The notes beneath the pieces were generated by a model. The model saw nothing but the letters and a program-made list of their open reading frames with translations. It was not told the DNA's origin and did not search any database. This document shows positions 45,989 to 58,857 of a stretch of 64,000 nt of DNA, piece by piece (the stretch's first letter is position 1; every line of letters begins with the position of its first letter). Where the stretch lies: positions 6,304,218-6,368,217 of the forward strand of contig NC_060967.1 in NCBI RefSeq assembly GCF_910589235.1. Reading direction: 5' to 3'. The position numbers and the translations under genes are program-made. Source of the stretch: Vespa crabro (taxonomy: Eukaryota > Arthropoda > Insecta > Hymenoptera > Vespidae).

Positions 45989-48900
45989 TTGTGTTTGGTT
46001 ACGTTCGTGGTTTTTATTCAATTTTTTTTCCTGGTTCCTTCCAGAGTTTTGACTGGCTACGTGCGTAGTTTTCATTTTCTTTTTTTTCTGGTTCCTTCCG
46101 GAGTTGTGCCTGGTTACGTTCATAGTTTTTTTTATTTATTTTTCCTTTTTTTTCCTGGTTCCATCCGGAGTTGTGACTGGCTACGTCCGTAGTTTTATGT
46201 TCTTTTTTTTCCTGATTCTTTCCGGATTTGTGACTGGTTACGTTCCAGGTTTTTTTTCTTTTTCTTTCCTGGTTCCTTCCGCAGTTGTGACTGGCTACGA
46301 CCGTAGGTTTTTTATTTATTTTTTCTTTTTTTTTTCCTGGTTCCTTCCAGAGTTTTGACTGGCTACGTGCGTAGTTTTCACTTTCTTTTTGCTTGTTTCT
46401 TCCGGAGTTGTGAATGGTTACGTTCATAGTTTTTTTTATTTATTTTTCCATTTTTTCCTGGTTCCTTCCGGTTCTGAGACTGGATACGTTCGTAGTTTCC
46501 TTGTCCATTTTTTTTTCGTGGTTTCAGCTGGAGTTGTGCCTGGTTACGTACATAGTTTTTTTATTTATTTATTTTTTTCCTAGTCCCTTCCGGAGTTGTG
46601 ACTGGCTACGTCCGTTGTTTTTTGTTCTTTTTTTTTCCTGGTTCTTTCTGGATTATTGTTTGATTACGTTCTTGGTTTTTTTTTCATTTTTTTTCCTGGT
46701 TTCTTCCGCAGTTTTGACTGGCTACGTGCGTAGTTTTCACTACAATTTTTTCCTGGTTCCTTCCGGAGCTGTGACTGGCTACGTCCGTAGTTTTTTTTTC
46801 CATTTTTTTTCGTGGTTTCTGCTGGAGTTGTGCCTGGTTACGTTCATAGTCTTTTTATTTATTTATTTTTTTCCTGGTTCCTTCCGAAGTTGTGACTGGC
46901 AACGTCCATAGTTTTTTTTATATACCTTTTCTTTTCCTTCTCCTGGTTCCTTCTGGGGTTGTGACTGCCTACGATCGTAGTTTTTTTTCCTTTTTTTTCC
47001 TGGTTCCTTCCGGAGTTGTGACTGGCTACGTCCGTAGTTTTTCATTCCTGGTTGTTTCCAGAGTTGTGCCTGGTTACGTCTGTAGTTTTTTTATTTTATT
47101 CTTCTTTTTTTTTACTGTTCCCTACCGGAGTTGTGACTGGCTACGTCCGTAGTTTTTTATTCTTTATTTTTCCTGATTCATTCCGGATTTGTGTTTGGTT
47201 TCGTTCGTGGTTTTTTTTTCTTTTTCTTTCCTGGTTCCTTCCGCAGTTTTGACTGGCTACGTGCGTAGTTTTCATTTTCTTTTTTTTCTGGTTCCTTCCA
47301 GAGTTGTGCCTGGTTACGTTCATAGTTTTTTTTTATTTATTTTTCCCTTTCTTTCCTGGTTCCTTCCGGAGCTCTGACTGGCTACGTCCTTATTTTTTAT
47401 TTCCATTTTTTGTCGTGGATTCTGCTGGAGTTGTGCCTGGTTACGTCCATAGTTTTGTTATCTATTTATTTTTTTCCTGGTTCCTTCCGGAGTTGTGACT
47501 GGCTACGTCCGCAGTTTTTTTATTTATTTTTTCTTCCTGGTTCCTTACGGAATTGTGCCTGGTTACGTCCATAGTTTATTTATTTATTTTTTTTTTTCCT
47601 GGTTCCTTCCGGAGTTATGACTGGCTAAGTCCGTAGTTTTATAATTTATTTTTTCATCTTTTTTCCTGGTTCCTTCCGGAGTTTTGACTGCCAACGTTCG
47701 TAGTTTTTTTTTCCTTTTTTTTTCCTGGTTCCTTCCGGAGTTGTGACTGGCTACGTCCGTTGTTTTTTTATTTTCTTCTTCTTTTTTTTACTGGTCCCTT
47801 CCGGAGTTGTGACTGGCTATGTCCGTAGTTTTTTGTTCTTCTTTTTTCCTGGTTCTTTCCGGATTTGTGTTTGGTTACGGTCGTGGTTTTTATTCATTTT
47901 TTTTCCTGGTTCCTTCCAGAGTTTTGACTGGCTACGTGCGTAGTTTTCATTTTCTTTTTTTTCTGGTTCCTTCCGGAGTTGTGCCTGGTTACGTTTATAG
48001 TTTTTTTTATTTATTTTTCCTTTTTTTCCTGGTTCTTTCCGGATTTGTGACTGGTTACGTTCCTGGTTATTTTTCTTTTTCTTTCCTGGTTCCTTCCGCA
48101 GTTGTGACTGGCTACGACCGTAGGTTTTTTATTTATTTTTTCTTTTTTTTTTCCTGGTTCCTTCCAGAGATTTGACTGGCTACGTGCGTAGTTTTCACTT
48201 TCTTTTTTTCCTGGTTCCTTCCGGAGTTGTGACTGGCAACGTCCATAGTTTTTTTTATATACATTTTCTTTTTTTTTTCCTGGTTCCTTCTGGAGTTGTG
48301 ACTGCCTACGATCGTAGTTTTTTTTCCTTTTTTTTCCTTGTTCCCTACCGGAGTTGTGACTGGCTACTTCCGTAGTTTTTTGTTCTTTATTTTTCCTGGT
48401 TCTTTCCGGATTTGTGTTTGGTTTCGTTCATGGTTTTTTTTTCTTTTTCTTTCCTGGTTCCTTCCGCAGTTTTGACTGTTTACGTGCGTAGTTTACATTT
48501 TCTTTTTTTTCTGGTTCCTTCCGGAGTTGTGCCTGGTTACGTTCATAGTTTTTTTTATTTATTTTTCCCTTTCTTTCCTGGTTCCATCCGGAGCTCTGAC
48601 TGGCTACGTCCGTATTTTTTTTTCCATTTTTTTTTCGTGGTTTCTGCTTGAGTTGTGCCTGGTTACGTCCATAGTTCTTCTATTTATTTGTTTTTTTCAT
48701 GGTTCCTTCCGGAGTAGTGACTGGCTACGTCCGTAGTTTTTTTTTCCATTTTTTTTTTCGTGGTTTCTGCTGGAGTTGTGCCTGGTTACGTTCATAGTTT
48801 TTTTATTTATTTATTTTTTTCCTGGTTCCTTCCGGAGTTATGACTGGCTACGTCCGCAGTTTTTTTATTTATTTTTTCTTCTTTTTTCCTGGTTCCTTCC

Positions 48901-51900
48901 GGAGTTTTGACTGCCAACGTTCGCAGTTTTTTTTTCCTTTTTTTTCCTGGTTCCTTCCGGAGTTGTGACTGGCTATGTCCGTAGTTTTTGTTCTTCTTTT
49001 TTCCTGGTTCTTTCCGGATTTGTGTTTGGTTACGTTCGTGGTTTTTATTCATTTTTTTTCCTGGTTCCTTCCAGAGTTTTGACTGGCTACGTGCGTAGTT
49101 TTCATTTTCTTTTATTTCTGGTTCCTTCCGGAGTTGTGCCTGGTTACGTTCATAGTTTTTTTTATTTATTTTTCCTTTTTTTTCCTGGTTCCTTCCGGAG
49201 TTGTGACTGGCTACGTCCGTAGTTTTATGTTCTTTTTTTTACCTGGTTCTTTCCGGATTTGTGACTGGTTACGTTCCAGGTTTTTTTTCTTTTTCTTTCC
49301 TGGTTCCTTCCGCAGTTGTGACTGGCTACGACCGTAGGTTTTTTATTTATTTTTTCTTTTTTTTTTCCTGGTTCCTTCCAGAGTTTTGACTGGCTACGTG
49401 CGTAGTTTTCACTTTCTTTTTCTCTTGTTTCTTCCGGAGTTGTGAATGGTTACGTTCATAGTTCTTTTTATTTATTTTTCCATTTTTTCCTGGTTCCTTC
49501 CGGTTCTGTGACTGGATACGTCCGTAGTTTCCTTTTTCATTTTTTTTTCGTGGTTTCAGCTGGAGTTGTGCCTGGTTACGTACATAGTTATTTTATTTAT
49601 TTATTTTTTTCCTAGTTCCTTCCGGAGTTGTGACTGGCTACGTCCGTAGTTTTTTATTCCTTGTTGTTTCCAGAGTTGTGCCTGGTTACGTCCGTAGTTT
49701 TTTTATTTTATTCTTCTTTTTTTTTACTGTTCCCTACCGGAGTTGTGACTGGCTACGTCCGTAGTTTTTTATTCTTTATTTTTCCTGGTTCATTCCGGAT
49801 TTGTGTTTGGTTTCGTTCGTGGTTTCTTTTTCTTTTTCTTTCCTGGTTCCTTCCGCAGTTTTGACTGGCTACGTGCGTAGTTTTCATTTTCTATTTTTTC
49901 TGGTTCCTTCCAGAGTTGTGCCTGGTTACGTTCATAGTTTTTTTTTATTTATTTTTCCCTTTCTTTCCTGGTTCCTTCCGGAGCTCTGACTGGCTACGTC
50001 CTTATTTTTTATTTCCATTTTTTGTCGTGGATTCTGCTGGAGTTGTGCCTGGTTACGTCCATAGTTTTGTTATCTATTTATTTTTTTCCTGGTTCCTTCC
50101 GGAGTTGTGACTGGCTACGTCCGCAGTTTTTTTATTTATTTTTTCTTCCTGGTTCCTTACGGAATTGTGCCTGGTTACGTCCGTTGTTTTTTTATTTTCT
50201 TCTTCTTTTTTTTACTGGTCCCTTCCGGAGTTGTGACTGGCTATGTCCGTAGTTTTTTGTTCTTCTTTTTTCCTGGTTCTTTCCGGATTTGTGTTTGGTT
50301 ACGGTCGTGGTTTTTATTCATTTTTTTTCCTGGTTCCTTCCAGAGTTTTGACTGGCTACGTGCGTAGTTTTCATTTTCTTTTTTTTCTGGTTCCTTCCGG
50401 AGTTGTGCCTGGTTACGTTTATAGTTTTTTTTATTTATTTTTCCTTTTTTTCCTGGTTCTTTCCGGATTTGTGACTGGTTACGTTCCTGGTTATTTTTCT
50501 TTTTCTTTCCTGGTTCCTTCCGCAGTTGTGACTGGCTACGACCGTAGGTTTTTTATTTATTTTTTCTTTTTTTTTTCCTGGTTCCTTCCAGAGATTTGAC
50601 TGGCTACGTGCGTAGTTTTCACTTTCTTTTTTTCCTGGTTCCTTCCGGAGTTGTGACTGGCAACGTCCATAGTTTTTTTTATATACATTTTCTTTTTTTT
50701 TTCCTGGTTCCTTCTGGAGTTGTGACTGCCTACGATCGTAGTTTTTTTTCCTTTTTTTTCCTTGTTCCCTACCGGAGTTGTGACTGGCTACGTCCGTAGT
50801 TTTTTGTTCTTTATTTTTCCTGGTTCTTTCCGGATTTGTGTTTGGTTTCGTTCATGGTTTTTTTTTCTTTTTCTTTCCTGGTTCCTTCCGCAGTTTTGAC
50901 TGTTTACGTGCGTAGTTTACATTTTCTTTTTTTTCTGGTTCCTTCCGGAGTTGTGCCTGGTTACGTTCATAGTTTTTTTTATTTATTTTTCCCTTTCTTT
51001 CCTGGTTCCATCCGGAGCTCTGACTGGCTACGTCCGTATTTTTTTTTCCATTTTTTTTTCGTGGTTTCTGCTTGAGTTGTGCCTGGTTACGTCCATAGTT
51101 CTTTTATTTATTTGTTTTTTTCATGGTTCCTTCCGGAGTAGTGACTGGCTACGTCCGTAGTTTTTTTTTCCATTTTTTTTTGCGTGGTTTCTGCTGGAGT
51201 AGTGCCTGGTTACGTTCATAGTTTTTTTATTTATTTATTTTTTTCCTGGTTCCTTCCGGAGTTATGACTGGCTACGTCCGCAGATTTTTTATTTATTTTT
51301 TCTTCTTTTTTCCTGGTTCCTTCCGGAGTTTTGACTGCCAACGTTCGCAGTTTTTTTTTCCTTTTTTTTCCTGGTTCCTTCCGGAGTTGTGACTGGCTAT
51401 GTCCGTAGTTTTTGTTCTTCTTTTTTCCTGGTTCTTTCCGGATTTGTGTTTGGTTACGTTCGTGGTTTTTATTCATTTTTTTTCCTGGTTCCTTCCAGAG
51501 TTTTGACTGGCTACGTGCGTAGTTTTCATTTTCTTTTATTTCTGGTTCCTTCCGGAGTTGTGCCTGGTTACGTTCATAGTTTTTTTTATTTATTTTTCCT
51601 TTTTTTTCCTGGTTCCTTCCGGAGTTGTGACTGGCTACGTCCGTAGTTTTATGTTCTTTTTTTTACCTGGTTCTTTCCGGATTTGTGACTGGTTACGTTC
51701 CAGGTTTTTTTTCTTTTTCTTTCCTGGTTCCTTCCGCAGTTGTGACTGGCTACGACCGTAGGTTTTTTATTTATTTTTTCTTTTTTTTTTCCTGGTTCCT
51801 TCCAGAGTTTTGACTGGCTACGTGCGTAGTTTTCACTTTCTTTTTTTCTTGTTTCTTCCGGAGTTGTGAATGGTTACGTTCATAGTTCTTTTTATTTATT

Positions 51901-54900
51901 TTTCCATTTTTTCCTGGTTCCTTCCGGTTCTGTGACTGGATACGTCCGTAGTTTCCTTTTCCATTTTTTTTTCGTGGTTTCAGCTGGAGTTGTGCCTGGT
52001 TACGTACATAGTTATTTTATTTATTTATTTTTTTCCTAGTTCCTTCCGGAGTTGTGACTGGCTACGTCCGTTGTTTTTTGTTCTTTTTTTTTCCTGGTTC
52101 TTTCCGGATTGTTGTTTGATTACGTTCTTGGTTTTTTTTTCTTTTTTTTTCCTGGTTTCTTCCGCAGTTTTGACTGGCTACGTGCGTAGTTTTCACTACA
52201 TTTTTTTCCTGGTTCCTTCCGGAGCTGTGACTGGCTACGTCCGTAGTTTTTTTTTCCATTTTTTTTCGTGGTTTCTGCTGGAGTTGTGCCTGGTTACGTC
52301 CATAGTTTTGTTATCTATTTATTTATTTCCTGGTTCCTTCCGGAGTTATGACTGGCTACGTCCGCAGTTTTTTTATTTATTTTATTTTCCTGGTTCCTTT
52401 CGGAGTTGTGCCTGCTTACGTCCATAGTTTTTTTATTTATTTATTTTTTTCCTGGTTCCTTCCGAAGTTGTGACTGGCTACGTCCGCAGTTTTTTTATTT
52501 ATTTTTTCTTCTTTTTTCCTGGTTCCTTCCGGAGTTTTGACTGCCAATGTTCGCAGTTTTTTTTTCCTTTTTTTTTCCTGGTTCCTTCCGGAATTGTGAC
52601 TGGCTACGTCCGTTGTTTTTTTATTTTCTTCTTCTTTTTTTTACTGGTCCCTTCCGGAGTTGTGACTGGCTATGTCCGTAGTTTTTTGTTCTTCTTTTTT
52701 CCTGGTTCTTTCCGGATTTGTGTTTGGTTACGTTCGTGGTTTTTATTCAATTTTTTTTCCTGGTTCCTTCCAGAGTTTTGACTGGCTACGTGCGTAGTTT
52801 TCATTTTCTTTTTTTTCTGGTTCGTTCCGGAGTTGTGCCTGGTTACGTTCATAGTTTTTTTTATTTATTTTTCCTTTTTTTTCCTGGTTCCATCCGGAGT
52901 TGTGACTGGCTACGTCCGTAGTTTTTTGTTCTTTTTTTTCCTGATTCTTTCCGGATTTGTGACTGGTTACGTTCCAGGTTTTTTTTCTTTTTCTTTCCTG
53001 GTTCCTTCCGCAGTTGTGACTGGCTACGACCGTAGGTTTTTTATTTATTTTTTCTTTTTTTTTTCCTGGTTCCTTCCAGAGTTTTGACTGGCTACGTGCG
53101 TAGTTTTCACTTTCTTTTTGCTTGTTTCTTCCGGAGTTGTGAATGGTTACGTTCATAGTTTTTTTTATTTATTTTTCCATTTTTTCCTGGTTCCTTCCGG
53201 TTCTGTGACTGGATACGTTCGTAGTTTCCTTGTCCATTTTTTTTTCGTGGTTTCAGCTGGAGTTGTGCCTGGTTACGTACATAGTTTTTTTATTTATTTA
53301 TTTTTTTCCTAGTCCCTTCCGGAGTTGTGACTGGCTACGTCCGTTTTTTTTTGTTCTTTTTTTTTCCTGGTTCTTTCCGGATTGTTGTTTGATTACGTTC
53401 TTGGTTTTTTTTTCTTTTTTTTTCCTGGTTTCTTCCGCAGTTTTGACTGGCTACGTGCGTAGTTTTCACTACATTTTTTTCCTGGTTCCTTCCGGAGCTG
53501 TGACTGGCTACGTCCGTAGTTTTTTTTTCCATTTTTTTTCGTGGTTTCTGCTGGAGTTGTGCCTGGTTACGTTCATAGTCTTTTTATTTATTTATTTTTT
53601 TCCTGGTTCCTTCCGAAGTTGTGACTGGCAACGTCCATAGTTTTTTTTATATACCTTTTCTTTTCCTTCTCCTGGTTCCTTCTGGAGTTGTGACTGCCTA
53701 CGATCGTAGTTTTTTTTCCTTTTTTTTCCTGGTTCCTTCCGGAGTTGTGACTGGCTACGTCCGTAGTTTTTTATTCCTGGTTGTTTCCAGAGTTGTGCCT
53801 GGTTACGTCTGTAGTTTTTTTATTTTATTCTTCTTTTTTTTTACTGTTCCCTACCGGAGTTGTGACTGGCTACATCCGTAGTTTTTTATTCTTTATTTTT
53901 TCTGGTTCATTCCGGATTTGTGTTTGGTTTCGTTCGTGGTTTTTTTTTCTTTTTCTTTCCTGGTACCTTCCGCAGTTTTGACTGGCTACGTGCGTAGTTT
54001 TCATTTTCTTTTTTTTCTGGTTCCTTCCAGAGTTGTGCCTGGTTACGTTCATAGTTTTTTTTTATTTATTTTTCCCTTTCTTTCCTGGTTCCTTCCGGAG
54101 CTCTGACTGGCTACGTCCTTATTTTTTATTTCCATTTTTTGTCGTGGATTCTGCTGGAGTTGTGCCTGGTTACGTCCATAGTTTTGTTATCTATTTATTT
54201 TTTTCCTGGTTCCTTCCGGAGTTGTGACTGGCTATGTCCGCAGTTTTTTTATTTATTTTTTCTTCCTGGTTCCTTACGGAATTGTGCCTGATTACGTCCA
54301 TAGTTTATTTATTTATTTATTTTTTTCCTGGTTCCTTCCGGAGTTGTGACTGGCTAAGTCCGTAGTTTTATAACTTATTTTTTCATCTTCTTTCCTGGTT
54401 CCTTCCGGAGTTTTGACTGCCTACGTTCGTAGTTTTTTTTTCCTTTTTTTTTCCTGGTTCCTTCCGGAGTTGTGACTGGCTACGTCCGTTGTTTTTTTAT
54501 TTTCTTCTTCTTTTTTTTACTGGTCCCTTCCGGAGTTGTGACTGGCTATGTCCGTAGTTTTTTGTTCTCCTTTTTTCCTGGATCTTTCCGGATTTGTGTT
54601 TGGTTACGGTCGTGGTTTTTATTCATTTTTTTTCCTGGTTCCTTCCAGAGTTTTGACTGGCTACGTGCGTAGTTTTCATTTTCTTTTTTTTCTGGTTCCT
54701 TCCGGAGTTGTGCCTGGTTACGTTTATAGTTTTTTTTATTTATTTTTCCTTTTTTTCCTGGTTCTTTCCGGATTTGTGACTGGTTACGTTCCTGGTTATT
54801 TTTCTTTTTCTTTCCTGGTTCCTTCCGCAGTTGTGACTGGCTACGACCGTAGGTTTTTTATTTATTTTTTCTTTTTTTTTTCCTGGTTCCTTCCAGAGAT

Positions 54901-56066
54901 TTGACTGGCTACGTGCGTAGTTTTCACTTTCTTTTTTTCCTGGTTCCTTCCGGAGTTGTGACTGGCAACGTCCATAGTTTTTTTTATATACATTTTCTTT
55001 TTTTTTTCCTGGTTCCTTCTGGAGTTGTGACTGCCTACGATCGTAGTTTTTTTTCCTTTTTTTTCCTTGTTCCCTACCGGAGTTGTGACTGGCTACGTCC
55101 GTAGTTTTTTGTTCTTTATTTTTCCTGGTTCTTTCCGGATTTGTGTTTGGTTTCGTTCATGGTTTTTTTTTCTTTTTCTTTCCTGGTTCCTTCCGCAGTT
55201 TTGACTGCTTACGTGCGTAGTTTACATTTTCTTTTTTTTCTGGTTCCTTCCGGAGTTGTGCCTGGTTACGTTCATAGTTTTTTTTATTTATTTTTCCCTT
55301 TCTTTCCTGGTTCCATCCGGAGCTCTGACTGGCTACGTCCGTATTTTTTTTTCCATTTTTTTTTCGTGGTTTCTGCTTGAGTTGTGCCTGGTTACGTCCA
55401 TAGTTCTTTTATTTATTTGTTTTTTTCATGTTTCCTTCCGGAGTAGTGACTGGCTACGTCCGTAGTTTTTTTTTCCATTTTTTTTTTCGTGGTTTCTGCT
55501 GGAGTTGTGCCTGGTTACGTTCATAGTTTTTTTATTTATTTATTTTTTTCCTGGTTCCTTCCGGAGTTATGACTGGCTACGTCCGCAGTTTTTTTATTTA
55601 TTTTTTCTTCTTTTTTCCTGGTTCCTTCCGGAGTTTTGACTGCCAACGTTCGCAGTTTTTTTTTCCTTTTTTTTCCTGGTTCCTTCCGGAGTTGTGACTG
55701 GTTATGTCCGTAGTTTTTGTTCTTCTTTTTTCCTGGTTCTTTCCGGATTTGTGTTTGGTTACGTTCGTGGTTTTTATTCATTTTTTTTCCTGGTTCCTTC
55801 CAGAGTTTTGACTGGCTACGTGCGTAGTTTTCATTTTCTTTTATTTCTGGTTCCTTCCGGAGTTGTGCCTGGTTACGTTCATAGTTTTTTTTATTTATTT
55901 TTCCTTTTTTTTCCTGGTTCCTTCCGGAGTTGTGACTGGCTACGTCCGTAGTTTTATGTTCTTTTTTTTACATGGTTCTTTCCGGATTTGTGACTGGTTA
56001 CGTTCCAGGTTTTTTTTCTTTTTCTTTCCTGGTTCCTTCCGCAGTTGTGACTGGCTACGACCGTAG
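45989..56066. repeat. Higher-order duplication, 6729-bp offset (45989-49337 and 52718-56066)
   Basis: At least fifteen landmark stretches along 3.3 kb recur exactly 6729 bp further right (for example 45989/52718, 46892/53621, 47189/53918, 48172/54901, 49134/55863). The constant offset means no net indel in a T-run-rich sequence across 3.3 kb. That suggests a recent event, gene-conversion homogenisation, or an assembly duplication. Confidence 0.88.
47819..51761. repeat. Higher-order duplication, 2424-bp offset (47819-49337 and 50243-51761)
   Basis: Landmarks at 47819, 48172, 48412, 48527, 48965 and 49134 recur at +2424 bp. Only scattered single-base differences are seen (for example CTACTTCCG near 48363 versus CTACGTCCG near 50788). 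To the left of 47.5 kb the offset becomes 2612 bp, so a 188-bp indel marks that boundary. Confidence 0.87.
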
Positions 56067-58857
56067 GTTTTTTATTTATTTTTTCTTTTTTTTTTCCTGG
56101 TTCCTTCCAGAGTTTGACTGGCTACGTGCGTAGTTTTCACTTTCTTTTTTTCCTGGTTCCTTCCGGAGTTGTGACTGGCAACGTCCATAGTTTTTTTTAT
56201 ATACATTTTCTTTTTTTTTTCCTGGTTCCTTCTGGAGTTGTGACTGCCTACGATCGTAGTTTTTTTTCCTTTTTTTTCCTTGTTCCCTACCGGAGTTGTG
56301 ACTGGCTACTTCCGTAGTTTTTTGTTCTTTATTTTTCCTGGTTCTTTCCGGATTTGTGTTTGGTTTCGTTCATGGTTTTTTTTTCTTTTTCTTTCCTGGT
56401 TCCTTCCGCAGTTTTGACTGTTTACGTGCGTAGTTTACATTTTCTTTTTTTTCTGGTTCCTTCCGGAGTTGTGCCTGGTTACGTTCATAGTTTTTTTTAT
56501 TTATTTTTCCCTTTCTTTCCTGGTTCCATCCGGAGCTCTGACTGGCTACGTCCGTATTTTTTTTTCCATTTTTTTTTCGTGGTTTCTGCTTGAGTTGTGC
56601 CAGGTTACGTCCATAGTTCTTCTATTTATTTGTTTTTTTCATGGTTCCTTCCGGAGTAGTGACTGGCTACGTCCGTAGTTTTTTTTTCCATTTTTTTTTT
56701 CGTGGTTTCTGCTGGAGTTTTGACTGGCTACGTGCGTAGTTTTCATTTTCTTTTATTTCTGGTTCCTTCCGGAGTTGTGCCTGGTTACGTTCATAGTTTT
56801 TTTTATTTATTTTTCCTTTTTTTTCCTGGTTCCTTCCGGAGTTGTGACTGGCTACGTCCGTAGTTTTATGTTCTTTTTTTTACCTGGTTCTTTCCGGATT
56901 TGTGACTGGTTACGTTCCAGGTTTTTTTTCTTTTTCTTTCCTGGTTCCTTCCGCAGTTGTGACTGGCTACGACCGTAGGTTTTTTATTTATTTTTTCTTT
57001 TTTTTTTCCTGGTTCCTTCCAGAGTTTTTACTGGCTACGTGCGTAGTTTTCACTTTCTTTTTTTCTTGTTTCTTCCGGAGTTGTGAATGGTTACGTTCAT
57101 AGTTCTTTTTATTTATTTTTCCATTTTTTCCTGGTTCCTTCCGGTTCTGTGACTGGATACGTCCGTAGTTTCCTTTTCCATTTTTTTTTCGTGGTTTCAG
57201 CTGGAGTTGTGCCTGGTTACGTACATAGTTATTTTATTTATTTATTTTTTTCCTAGTTCCTTCCGGAGTTGTGACTGGCTACGTCCGTTGTTTTTTGTTC
57301 TTTTTTTTTCCTGGTTCTTTCCGGATTGTTGTTTGATTACGTTCTTGGTTTTTTTTTCTTTTTTTTTCCTGGTTTCTTCCGCAGTTTTGACTGGCTACGT
57401 GCGTAGTTTTCACTACATTTTTTTCCTGGTTCCTTCCGGAGCTGTGACTGGCTACGTCCGTAGTTTTTTTTTCCATTTTTTTTCGTGGTTTCTGCTGGAG
57501 TTGTGCCTGGTTACGTCCATAGTTTTGTTATCTATTTATTTATTTCCTGGTTCCTTCCGGAGTTATGACTGGCTACGTCCGCAGTTTTTTTATTTATTTT
57601 ATTTTCCTGGTTCCTTTCGGAGTTGTGCCTGCTTACGTCCATAGTTTTTTTATTTATTTATTTTTTTCCTGGTTCCTTCCGAAGTTGTGACTGGCTACGT
57701 CCGCAGTTTTTTTATTTATTTTTTCTTCTTTTTTCCTGGTTCCTTCCGGAGTTTTGACTGCCAATGTTCGCAGTTTTTTTTTCCTTTTTTTTTCCTGGTT
57801 CCTTCCGGAATTGTGACTGGCTACGTCCGTTGTTTTTTTATTTTCTTCTTCTTTTTTTTACTGGTCCCTTCCGGAGTTGTGACTGGCTATGTCCGTAGTT
57901 TTTTGTTCTTCTTTTTTCCTGGTTCTTTCCGGATTTGTGTTTGGTTACGTTCGTGGTTTTTATTCAATTTTTTTTCCTGGTTCCTTCCAGAGTTTTGACT
58001 GGCTACGTGCGTAGTTTTCATTTTCTTTTTTTTCTGGTTCGTTCCGGAGTTGTGCCTGGTTACGTTCATAGTTTTTTTTATTTATTTTTCCTTTTTTTTC
58101 CTGGTTCCATCCGGAGTTGTGACTGGCTACGTCCGTAGTTTTTTGTTCTTTTTTTTCCTGATTCTTTCCGGATTTGTGACTGGTTACGTTCCAGGTTTTT
58201 TTTCTTCTTCTTTCCTGGTTCCTTCCGCAGTTGTGACTGGCTACGACCGTAGGTTTTTTATTTATTTTTTCTTTTTTTTTTCCTGGTTCCTTCCAGAGTT
58301 TTGACTGGCTACGTGCGTAGTTTTCACTTTCTTTTTGCTTGTTTCTTCCGGAGTTGTGAATGGTTACGTTCATAGTTTTTTTTATTTATTTTTCCATTTT
58401 TTCCTGGTTCCTTCCGGTTCTGTGACTGGATACGTTCGTAGTTTCCTTGTCCATTTTTTTTTCGTGGTTTCAGCTGGAGTTGTGCCTGGTTACGTACATA
58501 GTTTTTTTATTTATTTATTTTTTTCCTAGTCCCTTCCGGAGTTGTGACTGGCTACGTCCGTTGTTTTTTGTTCTTTTTTTTTCCTGGTTCTTTCCGGATT
58601 GTTGTTTGATTACGTTCTTGGTTTTTTTTTCTTTTTTTTTCCTGGTTTCTTCCGCAGTTTTGACTGGCTACGTGCGTAGTTTTCACTACATTTTTTTCCT
58701 GGTTCCTTCCGGAGCTGTGACTGGCTATGTCCGTAGTTTTTTTTTCCATTTTTTTTCGTGGTTTCTGCTGGAGTTGTGCCTGGTTACGTTCATAGTCTTT
58801 TTATTTATTTATTTTTTTCCTGGTTCCTTCCGAAGTTGTGACTGGCAACGTCCATAG
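51990..58857. repeat. Higher-order duplication, 5217-bp offset (51990-53640 and 57207-58857)
   Basis: Landmarks at 51990, 52470, 52718, 53118 and 53230 recur at +5217 bp. Further right the offset drifts to 5221-5229 bp (54548/59769, 55141/60369, 55694/60923) through single-base changes in T runs. A smaller nested duplication has offset 1213 bp (54901-55465 and 56114-56678). Confidence 0.87.
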
